Shown piece by piece: positions 49,555 to 61,264 of a stretch of DNA of 64,000 bases; the first letter of the stretch is position 1; the number at the start of each line of letters is the position of its first letter. A program made the position numbers and the translations under genes. Source of the stretch: Perkinsus olseni (Eukaryota > Perkinsozoa > Perkinsida > Perkinsidae); assembly GCA_013115135.1 (NCBI GenBank), contig JABANP010000246.1, positions 1-64,000 on the forward strand, given 5' to 3'. The notes below the pieces were generated by a model, which saw only the letters and a list, made by a program, of their open reading frames with translations, was not told the DNA's origin and ran no database searches.

Positions 49555-52179
49555 GGGAGCCACGGATCCTAGAAATCACCAAAGGCATCGATTATTCGCC
49601 CTACGCTAACGGCCGAGGGGCGGTCGATCGCGGAGGGTTCGTAAGGAAGAGTAATAAGGACTACCACAAGCATATCATCGACTGCAAGCCTGGGGTATGG
49701 GGCGATGCCAAGCATTATCGCGGTGGCCGCAAGGATGCTATCTACAGGTAAGACGGGAGGGACTCGTAAATTTCGGAAAGTTATGGTATGAGTTTTAGCT
49801 TCTTGAAGGATCATCTTAGCCGTCACGAGTTGTGACGGGCCGTCAGGGACCAATCTAGGCGTATAAATGGTCACCTTAGGCGTACTTTCGAAGTAAAGCA
49901 AATTTTACCCTTAAGGCCTATGAATCGAGTAAAAGAGAAAGTAAAATTTTCACTGTGTAATGGGTGAATTAGGCGTATAAAACCTGATTAACTATTCTCC
50001 GTGGCGTAAACTCCCGGAAGCCTGGATTGATCCCTCGTTGTGAGTCAGACTCACAACTACGATACATTATTTTGTCCTACTTCAGAACTCTCTCTGTTCC
50101 GAGCTACTTTCGATCATTGAAGTTTAATGTAACCTCGAAACTGTCTTTATTTGTAAGACTGAAGGGACTCGTAGATCTAGGAAAGTTATGGTAGGAGTTT
50201 CAGCTTGAAAAATCCTCTGCGCTAGTCAGAGGACGATGGCTGACCGATTCACTAGCAATCGCGTCTGGTTCGCTGACTTGGTGCGGAAAAGTTGGCCTCA
50301 TACAAAAGTTATTTTTCCTGCGTTATTTTCTTCGGAATTCTCTCATCGTTTCGAGCGACCTTGATGTGACTTCAGCCATTGAGACCTTCTACGACCGAAA
50401 AAAACTTTAGATTCTTTCTGTTTGTAATAAATTAAACCGAACCCAAAGCACTCGTTATGAGTGAAGGTCGTAGGCTTTACACGAGCTTAAAAACAATAAC
50501 ATCTGAGTAATGCGTTTTAGCGTCACGTATATGCGACACAGCAAGAACTTGAAGTCGGAGACAATTATTGTGCAGTATAGGGACAATCTTCACAGTTCGC
50601 TCGCTATGTATCTGTTAGTGCAGAAGCACCGCAAATGTCCCGAGCATGCTTTGACCTTAGGTTCTGTATAAGACTGCATGAGAAGCATCAACGGAAGAGA
50701 GAATTTAGCGGGTCCCCTCGGAAATATGGTGAGAAGCGTTAGCTCTACTATCTTGCTGGTTCACCTATCACTCGAACAAGTTCACGTGTGTGACGGCAAT
50801 TTCTACACGAATTTCGGTAAATTCCTATTTTTTCGTGTAATTTCGTTGAATTAATAATTTCTCATTTTCACACAAAAAGACTATTCTGAGGACCGGTTAC
50901 CGGTAGTAAGCCTTGTCATCTCGGCCGAGGTCCGGACTACTTCCTTTCGAAGGGACGAACATTCTAGAGAATGCCGAGGAGCGAAGGGAAAATTTTTCCC
51001 GATGATTCACATTTTGTCGATGTCATCTGTTGCAGACTGCATGATGGACCCTGGAGATGATGGCAACAACCACGGCCATAAAGACAGGGACTGGCTGTAA
51101 GCGTTTCCGTCATTCCGTCGTTGGGATGGAAATTTTATCGACCGCAATAGACGTTTTTTGGTCGGGACTCTTGCTGATGTGGGTCGAGAGCTCATAATAC
51201 GTCATCAGAGCCTAATACCGAATAACCCTTTGATTCTGAACTCAATACGCCTAATATCAGGCATATTGCAGATGCGCTTTCTGAGCGGAATGACGTGGCC
51301 TGAATCAAGTCACATCAAGCCGCTTGATGTACCCTCTATTGCTCGTAGTATGCAGGAAAATTTTAGTCATCGGATATTGACGCAAAAAATGATTCGGCAT
51401 GAATCTGCTACCAACGTCAAAAATTGAGGTCTTGACGCTTCCTCGCCGGCTAGCTCTCCGATACGTTGATCTCTTGTTGTGCTTGAGTAGAAGCAAACTA
51501 CGCATTCGTTCATGTTCCGCTTGCCACGACGACAGAAGCTTCCCCGCAGTTGTTTCGAACGAAGACCTCGCTTCGTGGCGCTACCGCCGCACGGTCCACC
51601 GCTCGACCCGACCTGTACTGAGAATCTTACAACATGGCGAGCTCTGTCGTGTAAGTGCAAATCGTTGTAACCGTACCCTTCGGATGAACCGAGCATGCGA
51701 GGCCGTCGGCTGCGATACTGAATGATACGTTGACTACACAATTTCTGGTCGCACACCGCACGAATGCGAATGGGGAGTTTTCGGAACACCAGCCCGAGAG
51801 CTGTGGAAGAAAATGCAGTCTCGGAGGTTCATGGCTGGCGGCGATTATCTATATCCATGTCTTCGTCCCGAATCTTGCAACATGGCGGGCTTCGTCGTAT
51901 AAGTGCAAAATTTGCTACGATTTGCACTCGACGCTAGTCCGATGGAGAGAGCCTCAATTCGGTTCGGTCATGAGTCAGGACACGACCACAACTTCCTGTG
52001 TTCGTCAGCGTTCTACGGGAAATATGCTGCTCGCCGTCGATCGTGGTTGATCAGGGTACACAGACAAGGCGCCACCGGAATGGTGCCCCTACAACTGGTA
52101 TCATAAGCGTCAAGTGTGCTGGTGCATTCCGGGCTATGTGAGAGAGTCTCTCTACGATGGATCCATCAACAAACGGTGA
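49555..52179 (+). CDS. Unknown Cys/Trp-rich secreted-type gene, copy 2, 5' end missing
   Basis: Paralogue of 45424-47779. Exon A 49555-49747 (193 nt; PYANGRGAVD, CKPGVWGDAKHYRG, KDAIYR); exon B about 51035-51092 (CMMDPGDDGNN, DRDWL); an exon near 51576-51655 (VALPPHGPPLDPTCT, NLTTWRALSCK); last exon 52055-52179 (125 nt; PPEWCPYNWYHKRQVCWCIP, stop TGA). A stretch GAATCTTRCAACATGGCG, TCGTRTAAGTGCAAA occurs twice (about 51621-51660 and 51871-51910), so part of the third exon is duplicated internally. About half the residues agree with copy 1 in shared exons. Function unknown. Confidence 0.5.
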
Positions 52180-55100
52180 GCCGGGGAGATTGAACCCCAT
52201 CGATTTTGCCGCGGACGTTGTTAGCAGTCTGCTCATTACGCGCGAAAGTGCGCTCGAGTTAACCGCACTGTTTGCAGTGGATGTCACTCAGTCTCGAACC
52301 TTGACGCAGTTGAGATGGTGATATGAAATGGCATCTAGCGCTAGAAAGACAATGCAGCCGAAAATTAGAACCGCGGGAGAAAGATAACATTAAGAGCTCT
52401 ACAGGTCTGTATCATTTATGTTTACTGTAAATATTGATGTATGCCACTCAATCACTAAATCATCATTGCATTTACTCTGCATGAAATTTCATCATGTAAT
52501 TACTATGATCCACTCTCATGGGGAACACTCTCAACTCTCATCTTCACGTTGGGGTGCACGCAATTCGAGTTTCGAGATCGGCCATGGCTTGGTAATGACT
52601 CCACCCTAGCGTTAGAGACAACACAGCTGGATGCACGACCCAGCGTTGAGCTGATAGAAGGTTCTGAGATCTCCCGCCGATGATGTTTTTACCCTCATAA
52701 AAGTCCGTCGTAACTTCTTCAGAGGCTGCCCGAATACTAGGAGTATCTTCATCGTCCCTCGCTTCGTTACGTACGAGGAATGGGAGAAGTTGCGAAATCC
52801 GACCACTACGCCTCCTCCTTTGCCGGAGAATCAGACCACGACTGCAGAACCTGGCAACGCGCCTAGCGTAGGGAGGAAGGCTGGGTGTGTGAATAATCTT
52901 CGCTGAGGGTGGCAGGTTCGCCTGCTTGATGACGATGATTTTTGAACCGGAGGAAAGTACGAAGAACAGTTTAAGGTGGGGCGGGAGGGAAGGCGAACGA
53001 TGAGGGAGATAAACGAGAAAGCGGCTTCTGGAGGGCTTCGATAATGGTCGGAAATTTCGGAATATTTGAAAAATTTTTTCTTTTTTTGGAAATATTATTT
53101 TCCACGACTTATTGTAATGAATAGGACTGCTTATGTCAGCTCTTCCAGACGTTTCAAGAGGCATCCTGAAGTCGCGGAAGTCGCGTTATCAAGTCTTTGG
53201 CACATGTGTAAGCACCGTCGTCGTCTCGCAGGTCCGATCGACTTGTTCGGCTCTCATGTGAAGTATGAAGTGTGAAACAACGTCTCCTCAAGATAGGCCT
53301 TGGTGTGTTGAGCTCATCATCATCATCAATAGACCACCATCCAGTGCTTGCCACTGCCCACCGCTGATTTGGTGGATTTCTGGTAGGAATTTTATTGTTT
53401 TTAACGAACGAACCGCCTCATGAGGAGACGAACTCTAGACAATAGAGACGACGTTTCCCCGACGTCCAAGTTTACCCTTCAGTCGTCAGCAGAGTAACCA
53501 GTGGTTGTTCCTGAACGTTCTTCGAATATTCAAGATCTCCAGATTTGCCACTACAGGTTCGTATGCTCGCGATTGTTGAGAAAAGATGCTTGGAAAATTA
53601 AATGGTTCATTCTACATTGGAGGGCCGTATCACGTCTCTTTCAATGTGCCCCTCGAGCATCAGCTATTGAAACCTCTCCCCAGTTCTCCCTTCCCTCCAT
53701 CTAAACCAAGTCATGTCCGAGTCACCGACGGTCCAGAAACGCGCCTTCATAGAGATGCTGAATCCAGCTAACAGCGCCCAACGTAGGCTAATACAGTCCC
53801 CGCCGCCCAGAGCCCTTCTTCTCGACCAATTCTCTCCTGTATAACAACTTCGCTCCGTCGAGGAGCATTATCCATTTTTGCATCCTCTCGCCCGTTTCTT
53901 ATACGGGCATGGAGAACTCACTGCTTCACACTTTTGACTTGGCAGATGACAACGGCCGAACAGCTGGAGACGCTGAGCTGAGCGCCGAGGCAAGGCTGTT
54001 CACGGTGAGAGGGAGAATGCACTATCCCGTTGCAGTAGGTGTAGTTGTAGAACACAACATTGGTAGATTGGGCTCATAGTGAACGAGATAGAGCAGATAG
54101 AAAGGTGGAGTAGTTGAGAGAATGGGTTGATAATGCGAAGCTAGTATGAGCACAGCTCCATTGTGTTATGTAGACAGCGCAGAGAGGCGAGAGGCTGCGT
54201 ACGTTGAGATGTCAAGGCATTATAGGTTTATTGTGTCCATTGTTGTCGGAATCGATTTCGTGCTTCTGTCATAATTCGACATTTGTAATTCTGTACCTCA
54301 TATACGCAGTGATAGCGAAGGAACGACAGGTTTCCTGGTTCGTTATTGGAAATTCATGCTTCGTAGCGCCGCCGTTGTTCAGGAGATTTTTCAAGAAACG
54401 GGCAGCGGCGACATTGGGCTGCAGATCAGAGATGGGCCGATGTTCCGGTAAGCTGCGATGGACCGAGATGACCACACTATTTGCCCGGGATTATCGGAGT
54501 TTCTCTTGCGATGCGAAAAACACTAATGGTGAACTCGTTTCCCATTTCACAGCGCGGAAGTCGCATTTGGCAGACGTAGGACGCGAGGCGCTTTGAGGAG
54601 AGGGATTACAGTCATTTGAGTTCCACTCGCGATATGGAAGAAAAATATCGCATTTCTCGATTCTCGATTGTGAGGGAAGGTGAATTAGGGATTAAACTCT
54701 ACTACTTACATGGTTGATGTTATTGAGAAGACTTCATGAATTTCCACAACTTCGGGAATTTTCGCGAGACTGTATGGCCGAGAATTCATCGCTTATGTGA
54801 GCGGGGCGTTTCACGGTCAATTACTGCCGAACGGGTCTTGCTCACGTCATATGCCATCGCATGACGGGTATTATAAATTAGTTTGGCAGATTCCGCGACG
54901 GTGAAATTTTCGCTCGCCCGTGTATCAGTTTGTAGGCACAAAACGGTCACATTATGGTCGTAACGAATAGTGTGTTAATAACTCCGGTTCAAACTATAAG
55001 TAGTTGAGGTGAAATGAAGTTTTTAGACTTTATTCCAAACTAATTTTGAGCACTGTAGGAGAGCATATGGTTGAGAAACCATTGGTTTCTCTGCGTTTGT

Positions 55101-58040
55101 CGACTCCGGTCGTGTTAGGGGTCGGGAGACTGAGATCACGAAACCCGACTTTTGCTGTCTGGAATGCAAAATTGCATCTGCTGTCTTCTTGTCATCCACC
55201 ACTTCTTAGCTTAGCTTCAACGTAGCCTCTTATCGAAGCAAGATAGGATCAGCGGAAGATTATATTCCCCGGTATATTCCGAAAATACCCCAGCCTTAGT
55301 GGCCCTCGACCGGTTGTCGATCCCTTCGTCAACAGCGTGGTCAGGTGCCATTCTATTGTCTTGCTCTCCCGCGGTGGAGGGTTCCTGCAGAAGGTCCGGA
55401 ATGAAGGGACTTCCTTGCCTCGGGGCAGTCCAATCGACGAGCCCGTCGTCACGCACGAAGTGAGGTCATTAGAATTCCTAATCAGATTCATGGGAGCGAT
55501 GGCGACTGAGAATCTGAGACTAGCGAGAACGCTGAAGGCGAGAAAGTCTGAACGCTTGACTGATGGGAGCGTTGGTTGAATCATCTATTATTCGATTCTA
55601 TACCAACTTTTACGCAATTCACGCGACGGCAAAAACGACCTACTGCGCTGCTTGTTGTGTATCAGAGCTTCGTTCGGAACTCGAGTGAGACGCGGAAACA
55701 TATTTTGAAGGATATCAAATACTCAAGATTCTCTCAGTAAGTGCAGCACCCGGAAGAGCTCCGCGACGATCGGGGATGGCCTTTGATGGCCCACCTTCAT
55801 GTTAATTTTGGTATCTTCGGACATGCCTCATAGACAAACGTTGAGTTTATATTGGAGTATTCAGCTCCCTTTTTTTCCTGAAAATTATCTGAAAATATCA
55901 AAACTAAATTAATCAAAATTATCATTTTCAAATTCCCATGAAAATTATCAAACACCAGAGACCAGAGCAAAATGTCGGCAATGATTCACAATGGCAGAGA
56001 AGATGACACGATAATAACTATGTAAAGCTTATTTTTGTATTTTCAAACTTCGCAAAGTGAGATGGTGAATACTGGTCGATCAAACCCAATGGGAGACTGT
56101 ATTCTGACCTAATTCTGAGCAGAATGCATGTACGAAATTTATTTGATTTTGTCTGATATGGCACGCTCGGGGTTCGGTCTTTGCGTCATGAAAACTCTAT
56201 CTTATTTCTCTTCGTTTGGAACGTCCATCCCCCAGCCGGTCGGGCTCCGCTCCCTTCTTCCAGATCTGACTTCGGCAAGTTGGGCGGACTAGCAGGAAGA
56301 TCTTTGGCCCTGTTCGGATCGGGAGTGAGCACGAGATCCGAGGTCCGCTCCCCTTTTTCGCTGCAGCGCACTTCCCGTATCGCAGATTGCCGGATCGGCG
56401 GGCTCGGTTACTCGACCGGACTACTTTGCCCTGCCTGAGCGGTACGAAGTCCCCTACGGAAACTACGAGCAACTGGCCGAGGTGTGTCCCTCACTGCTGC
56501 GGAAGTTGACGGACTGCTCGATGGTAGATTCTAAGATTCATTTATTGCGGGAGTATGTATTACTTTGATGAGATGCCCCATCAGACGGAGGTCGAAAAAC
56601 AAGATAAGGTGACTAGTGCGTGTCAAGCTTGAGGGCTACTCATTCACAGGCTACGATTTTCCTAATATTGCATATTTATTTGCAAAATTTATCGCCATTT
56701 TTTCGTTATTTTTCGTTATTTTTCGTTCTTCCGTGCATGTATGGCTTCATCCATGACTCGATTTCTCAGGTTAAAAGCATAAAAGATATCTTTCTCCTGG
56801 CTGACAGGTGAGGGTCGACCTTGGATACGTTGCAGTAATTTTGCGAGATGATTCCCCGCCAAATTTTTGTGGATTCTTCTCTGGAGTCCACCGCCTTCAG
56901 TTTCCAAGCTTCCTCGGTCTTGCCAACACGTTGCCTCTCATGAGCTGTTAATCATAAGAGGATGGCGAGACCTTTGCATTGAGCGCTCATTCGAACGCCT
57001 TAACGTTGAGGCTATTCAATTGCCCATCATACTTGCAGTATCATCACCTGCAATGCTGCTTCAACCACGGACAACATACTTTTCCTTCAGCGTTGCTCTT
57101 AGCATCATCCGGTCTTGTGACAAGACCGGAGGATACTAAGAGCGACTCTTGTCGCCCTACGGCTGGAAAGCTTCTCGTCGGCCGCATTTGGCCTTGTCGA
57201 AAGTTTGTCATTTACAAAAACTTGGTGCTCCTCATTGCTGCCTGTTAGTTGAGAATCTTATATGAGAGAGTGTCCTACCGTTACTTTGAGCTTCTGACCT
57301 CACCTCGACGCATTTCATTCTCGGTCACATGCTGGACAATTCGACAGGACTTCCTTAGAACTCGAATTCTTTGGAATTGCTGGCTGTCAGCCAGGAGACT
57401 TATAATAAGGAAGGCTGCGCCATTATCACATCCATTATTCTCACTGGTTCCACTGGTTTAGGTACGCCATCGATACCCTCTTCGAGAAGTGTCTTCGATG
57501 GTTTCATTCTACTTGCTGTCAAACTTGCGGCCCAAGTCTGTTCGCCGACGCTTTCTTCCAGTTTGAACACTACCTTGGGAAAATCGGGGAGAAAATCTTT
57601 GCCGAAAGGCTCAGGTGAAGCCGCAGCGTGATCGACCGAAAGAACATCTCTGGCAGACGCGTAGTGATCGACACCTTGTCCGACCGAAGGCAATATCGCG
57701 CGGTCACGAAGGACGCAAGATGGTCGAGTCTTAACGTCGATCTGGTGCGTTGCACAGCAGGGATGTTCGACAGCTTAGCGAATATGAGAATGATAACGTC
57801 ATCGAAGGCTTATCATAATGATCCGAATGATGATAATCTTGTAGAACTAGGGCCGACAGACTCGGTTCTGCGAACACTTCCGTTAGCAACAACCAAAGAA
57901 TCTACAACAATTAACTGCATGAATCCTCTTCCTTTATAGAGACGTGCGGATTGTAGCACGCTGTATAAGGACAGCTCGGATAACTACTCTAGCCACTCTC
58001 CATACAAGAGCAGGATACCTCGGTTCCCTAGGTGGAAGCC
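52180..58040. other. Poorly resolved region
   Basis: Several stretches look coding but could not be joined. Plus about 56391-56560 reads VTRPDYFALPERYEVPYGNY then LRKLTDCSM. Minus about 52620-52830 reads FLVRNEARDDEDTPSIR then RSQNLLSAQRWVV. Plus 55470-55579 reads MATENLRLARTLKARKSE to a stop. At 57400-57755 both strands are open. A perfect hairpin lies at 57109-57129. I assign no gene models. Confidence 0.3.
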
Positions 58041-59560
58041 ATTTTGGATTCGGATGGGGTGGCGGTGGCGAACGAGGATGAGATACTCCTTCTGATCGAG
58101 AGGTGGAATGCACAGGGAGACAAGTCCAAGGAGGAGATGGCCAGGCTCATGCGTTGCTACCGGTACCGTGGGCTTGCCGAAAAGTCCTCAATGTTCAAAA
58201 AATAACCACCTCAGAATCACTAGGACGATGGGGACGTTGCTCGACCCCCGGGTTAATGAACTGATTCAGAAACTCAGAATTGATTTGTTTTTACACGTGA
58301 CGTGACGCGTTTCCAGAGTCTCTTCTGAGTTTCAGAATCGGTTTATTAAACACCCTTCAGAACCACCGATCGTCTAGTCGAGTAGGGACATGTTTCCATT
58401 CGGGCTGGGATGCTCAGGCAAGAACCTTTCAAGAGCGACTACAACAAAAAGTGTCCGGACCACCGGCGCATCGCGGCAAACTCCTGCGGGCCGCTACAAG
58501 TGAGCGAACTCCGCCCAGAGTGGACAGGGACGGTCTTATCAGATATCGAAGATATTGGCCATCGGAAACTACCGAGGTCGCACCGGTTCAAGGAGGACGT
58601 AAACCTCCCATTGACAGCAGCGTTGTGCATGTCTCGTGATCAGGACATGGTATCTTTGGTGGGAGAGAGAGTTCCCTCTGAGAAGGAGGCCAAGGAAGCT
58701 CAGGAAGAATTTGTGTGAGGTCTTCAGATGCCCTTCACCTTCTCTGATGGGGGAATTGATTGAAATGATATTTCCTCATGCATGACCCTACGTACCCTCG
58801 TCTGCTCAATGGGCGAATATTCAAGTGTGTTTCAAAGGATTACAATCGCCGGATAACAAGGGACAAGTATTCGGTAAATGAACCGTTTCATCATACTATT
58901 ACGACCACTGCATGGCCGAGTTGGCCACGTCTTTCTGTTCAAAAGGCGCCACCAAAGAACGATAGTATCTTCGCAATTCTTTTGTTACGATTTTCTTTTA
59001 AGTTGCTGCTTTCAACGGATCGGCGATGAGGAATCGTCGTGCAGGTTTGTGCTGATGGAGAGTAACCGAGCCATAGAAGCTGGCAACTCGCTGGTCCTTC
59101 GGAAAGGCCAGGTGAGTTTAGTCGTAGGACGATCTTGTGTCGATTCTCGCACCGTATCCGTCCGCCGATACTATATTGCCTGAGTTGTTGGAGGAGTGGT
59201 AGGAACCAGTCCGCGATTGACGAACATGATAGGCCGGAAAGAGGCGATATATGAAAAGGGGAAACTGCGAGAATAGCTAGCTCGCAAAAACGATCAACTT
59301 GATGTGTATGCATGTACACTTGCAGGCGGAATTCGCGCGATACAGATGCCCTTGCCCGCCGCTGGTCTGAAGTTCCTCAGGCGGCGCTCCAGCAAGCCCC
59401 GTTTGATGGACCAGGCAGCTACAAGATACGAATTACGTTGAGCCAGTTTCGCGAAGCGGTGTGGCCCAGTCGGCATAAAGTCTTCTTTGGCGTCAATTAT
59501 GGGGCGACCAAATACTTCGGGTATGCGAGAAAAGCGTATTCGCCTACTTGCATGGTATCT
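58041..59560 (+). CDS. Hypothetical multi-exon protein, partial
   Basis: Exons that join in frame: about 58041-58160 (AILDSDGVAVANEDEILLLI, KSKEEMARLMRCYR), 58418-58714 (QEPFKSDYNKKCPDHRR, SELRPEWTGTVLSDIEDIGH, GERVPSEKEAKEAQEEFV), 59045-59111 (FVLMESNRAIEAGNSLVLRK), and probably about 59350-59552 (KVFFGVNYGATKYFGYARK). First exon looks alpha-helical and acidic. No domain recognised. Exon 58041 start and the last junction are uncertain. Confidence 0.4.
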
Positions 59561-61264
59561 TTGCGCGTGCGGAATAATCGGGCTTGAACTGAAGAAGATT
59601 CGGAAGCCATCGGGATCGACCGGCAAATTTTATGTGGTTTCACTAAGGTGGTGAAAGCCGAGAAAAACTAGATTGTGCTGAAAATGACAATCGTGGGATT
59701 CGAACTCGGGAGACTTTTCGATCGAAAGGGGATATTGAATTGGGAGCTTCATTTACCCCTCACGAGGGCCTGGCGGGGTAGCACAGCCGGCCTATAAGAA
59801 CTCGTCGGTACTGTTCAGTGTTGACGAGAATCTTTTGGACGGACAAGGTACGAGCAAGCATGGTCGACCTGTTTCTGTGTTCAAGATATCTTTGCGAGGC
59901 GTCGGAGTATGATGGTATCTTTATGGTGGCTCAAGTTTCATCAGCACAGCCAACAGCGCGGAATCCAGTGCCGATCACTGGCAGTACCTCTCGAGTATGA
60001 TTATCTCACAGGAATCTTTAGCGTGCTTGCCAAACTCAGATCGAGGTCGACCTCGCACTCAGTGTGGAGGCGCCGCGCATCAACGGTGTTGTTAAGTGCA
60101 GCCTCAGTGTACTTCTAAATAACGCTAACGTGGCCTCTGACACTGCAGAGATATCTTCCCGAGATCTCCTGTCAGGATCGGGGTTGAGGTTGGTGCTCCC
60201 TCTCACAGTACGAGTGGCATTGAAATTTTGAACGTGCAGGTTCCACATTGTGCCTGTTAACGAGTGACGAGCTGCTCGTCACTGGACCGAGATTTTACAA
60301 AAATTCTACACCACCTTTTCTCATATTCTCATTATCAAATTGTAGTGAAAACTCTGAACGATCCATTTCACAGGAAGGAAACTCGCTTGAGCTTGCCCGC
60401 TACGCTCACTAGAGCTCATCAGAGCCCCATGATTTTCACTAATAAGCACCTCCTGAGCGCGGAGCACACGAAGTCTCTCACTGCCGTCCCGCTGATAGTG
60501 GAGGAACCAAGCGGTCGGTAAAAACTATGAGGATAATCCAAAACATGTTGAATACCACCGAAGCGAGGCGTGTAATCCCAACGGCGCTCTGTGTAGAATG
60601 TGCAGAGCGGTGCTCGCTGTGAAGTGGAAGAGAGAGAGCAGCGAGTGAAGCGTCCAGCTGTATCCCCCCCCGCACTCCGCCCGAGCCGAGTGCCACTCTG
60701 ACACCCGAGCGGTCAACGTCACCCGTTGTAAGTCTCCCCATAGCCTCTCGGGGGTCGACCCTATCATAGTTCAGTAGCTGCAGGAGCTGCCGTTGGGCAC
60801 TGGATTATTATCCGGGGCTGACCCCCGACACGGATATTGTACACGCCTTTCAGATGGATAGAGATGGCCTTGTCTCCCATCAGTCAGCCTGGGTCTGGTG
60901 TCGTGTCGAAGAGCATCGCCGTGAAGCCATCACGGCTTAACAGCGGCCAGAAGTGACGCGGGCTTTGCCAGGAAACGCCTTGGAGAGAATCTTGTCTAGC
61001 TTCTCAGGACCGCCCGAGCGCACCAGTAACTCTTATTGAATCCAATCAAATCCCGGCATGCTCCTTGATGAGCGGGACACATCCCCATCACGAGGCTAGT
61101 TGAGAAGCCAGCCCGTTCGCCGTGCAATGAGTGCCCCGAGCTGATGATGGCCGAGACATCAGCAATGAAGAGACACCATCCACGGGCCATTAAGCTGGGC
61201 AGGACCAGCCAGGACCCTGTGATGGGATCAATCAGATGGTGAAATAAGGCGGCCATCCTTGCCG
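59561..61264. other. Region without assigned gene
   Basis: Minus 59693-59795 is tRNA-like (GGCCGGCTGTGCTACCCC, GTCTCCCGAGTTCGAATCCC). GTATCTTT motifs after ATG codons at 59553 and 59912 may be donors of a plus-strand gene. Perfect hairpin AGTGACGAGC-T-GCTCGTCACT at 60263-60283. Frames at 60478-60767 and 60996-61256 have no recognisable features. Confidence 0.35.

Noticed and set aside
52544..53164. 206-codon minus-strand frame as one gene
   Set aside because: The first half is a low-complexity Lys/Phe and Pro/Ser run typical of intronic AT-rich DNA; only 52620-52830 looks coding, so no full model was made.
58451..58639. Alternative reading frame in the 58.4-kb exon
   Set aside because: It is open, but phase continuity with the exon ending at 58160 and with 59045 supports the other frame.
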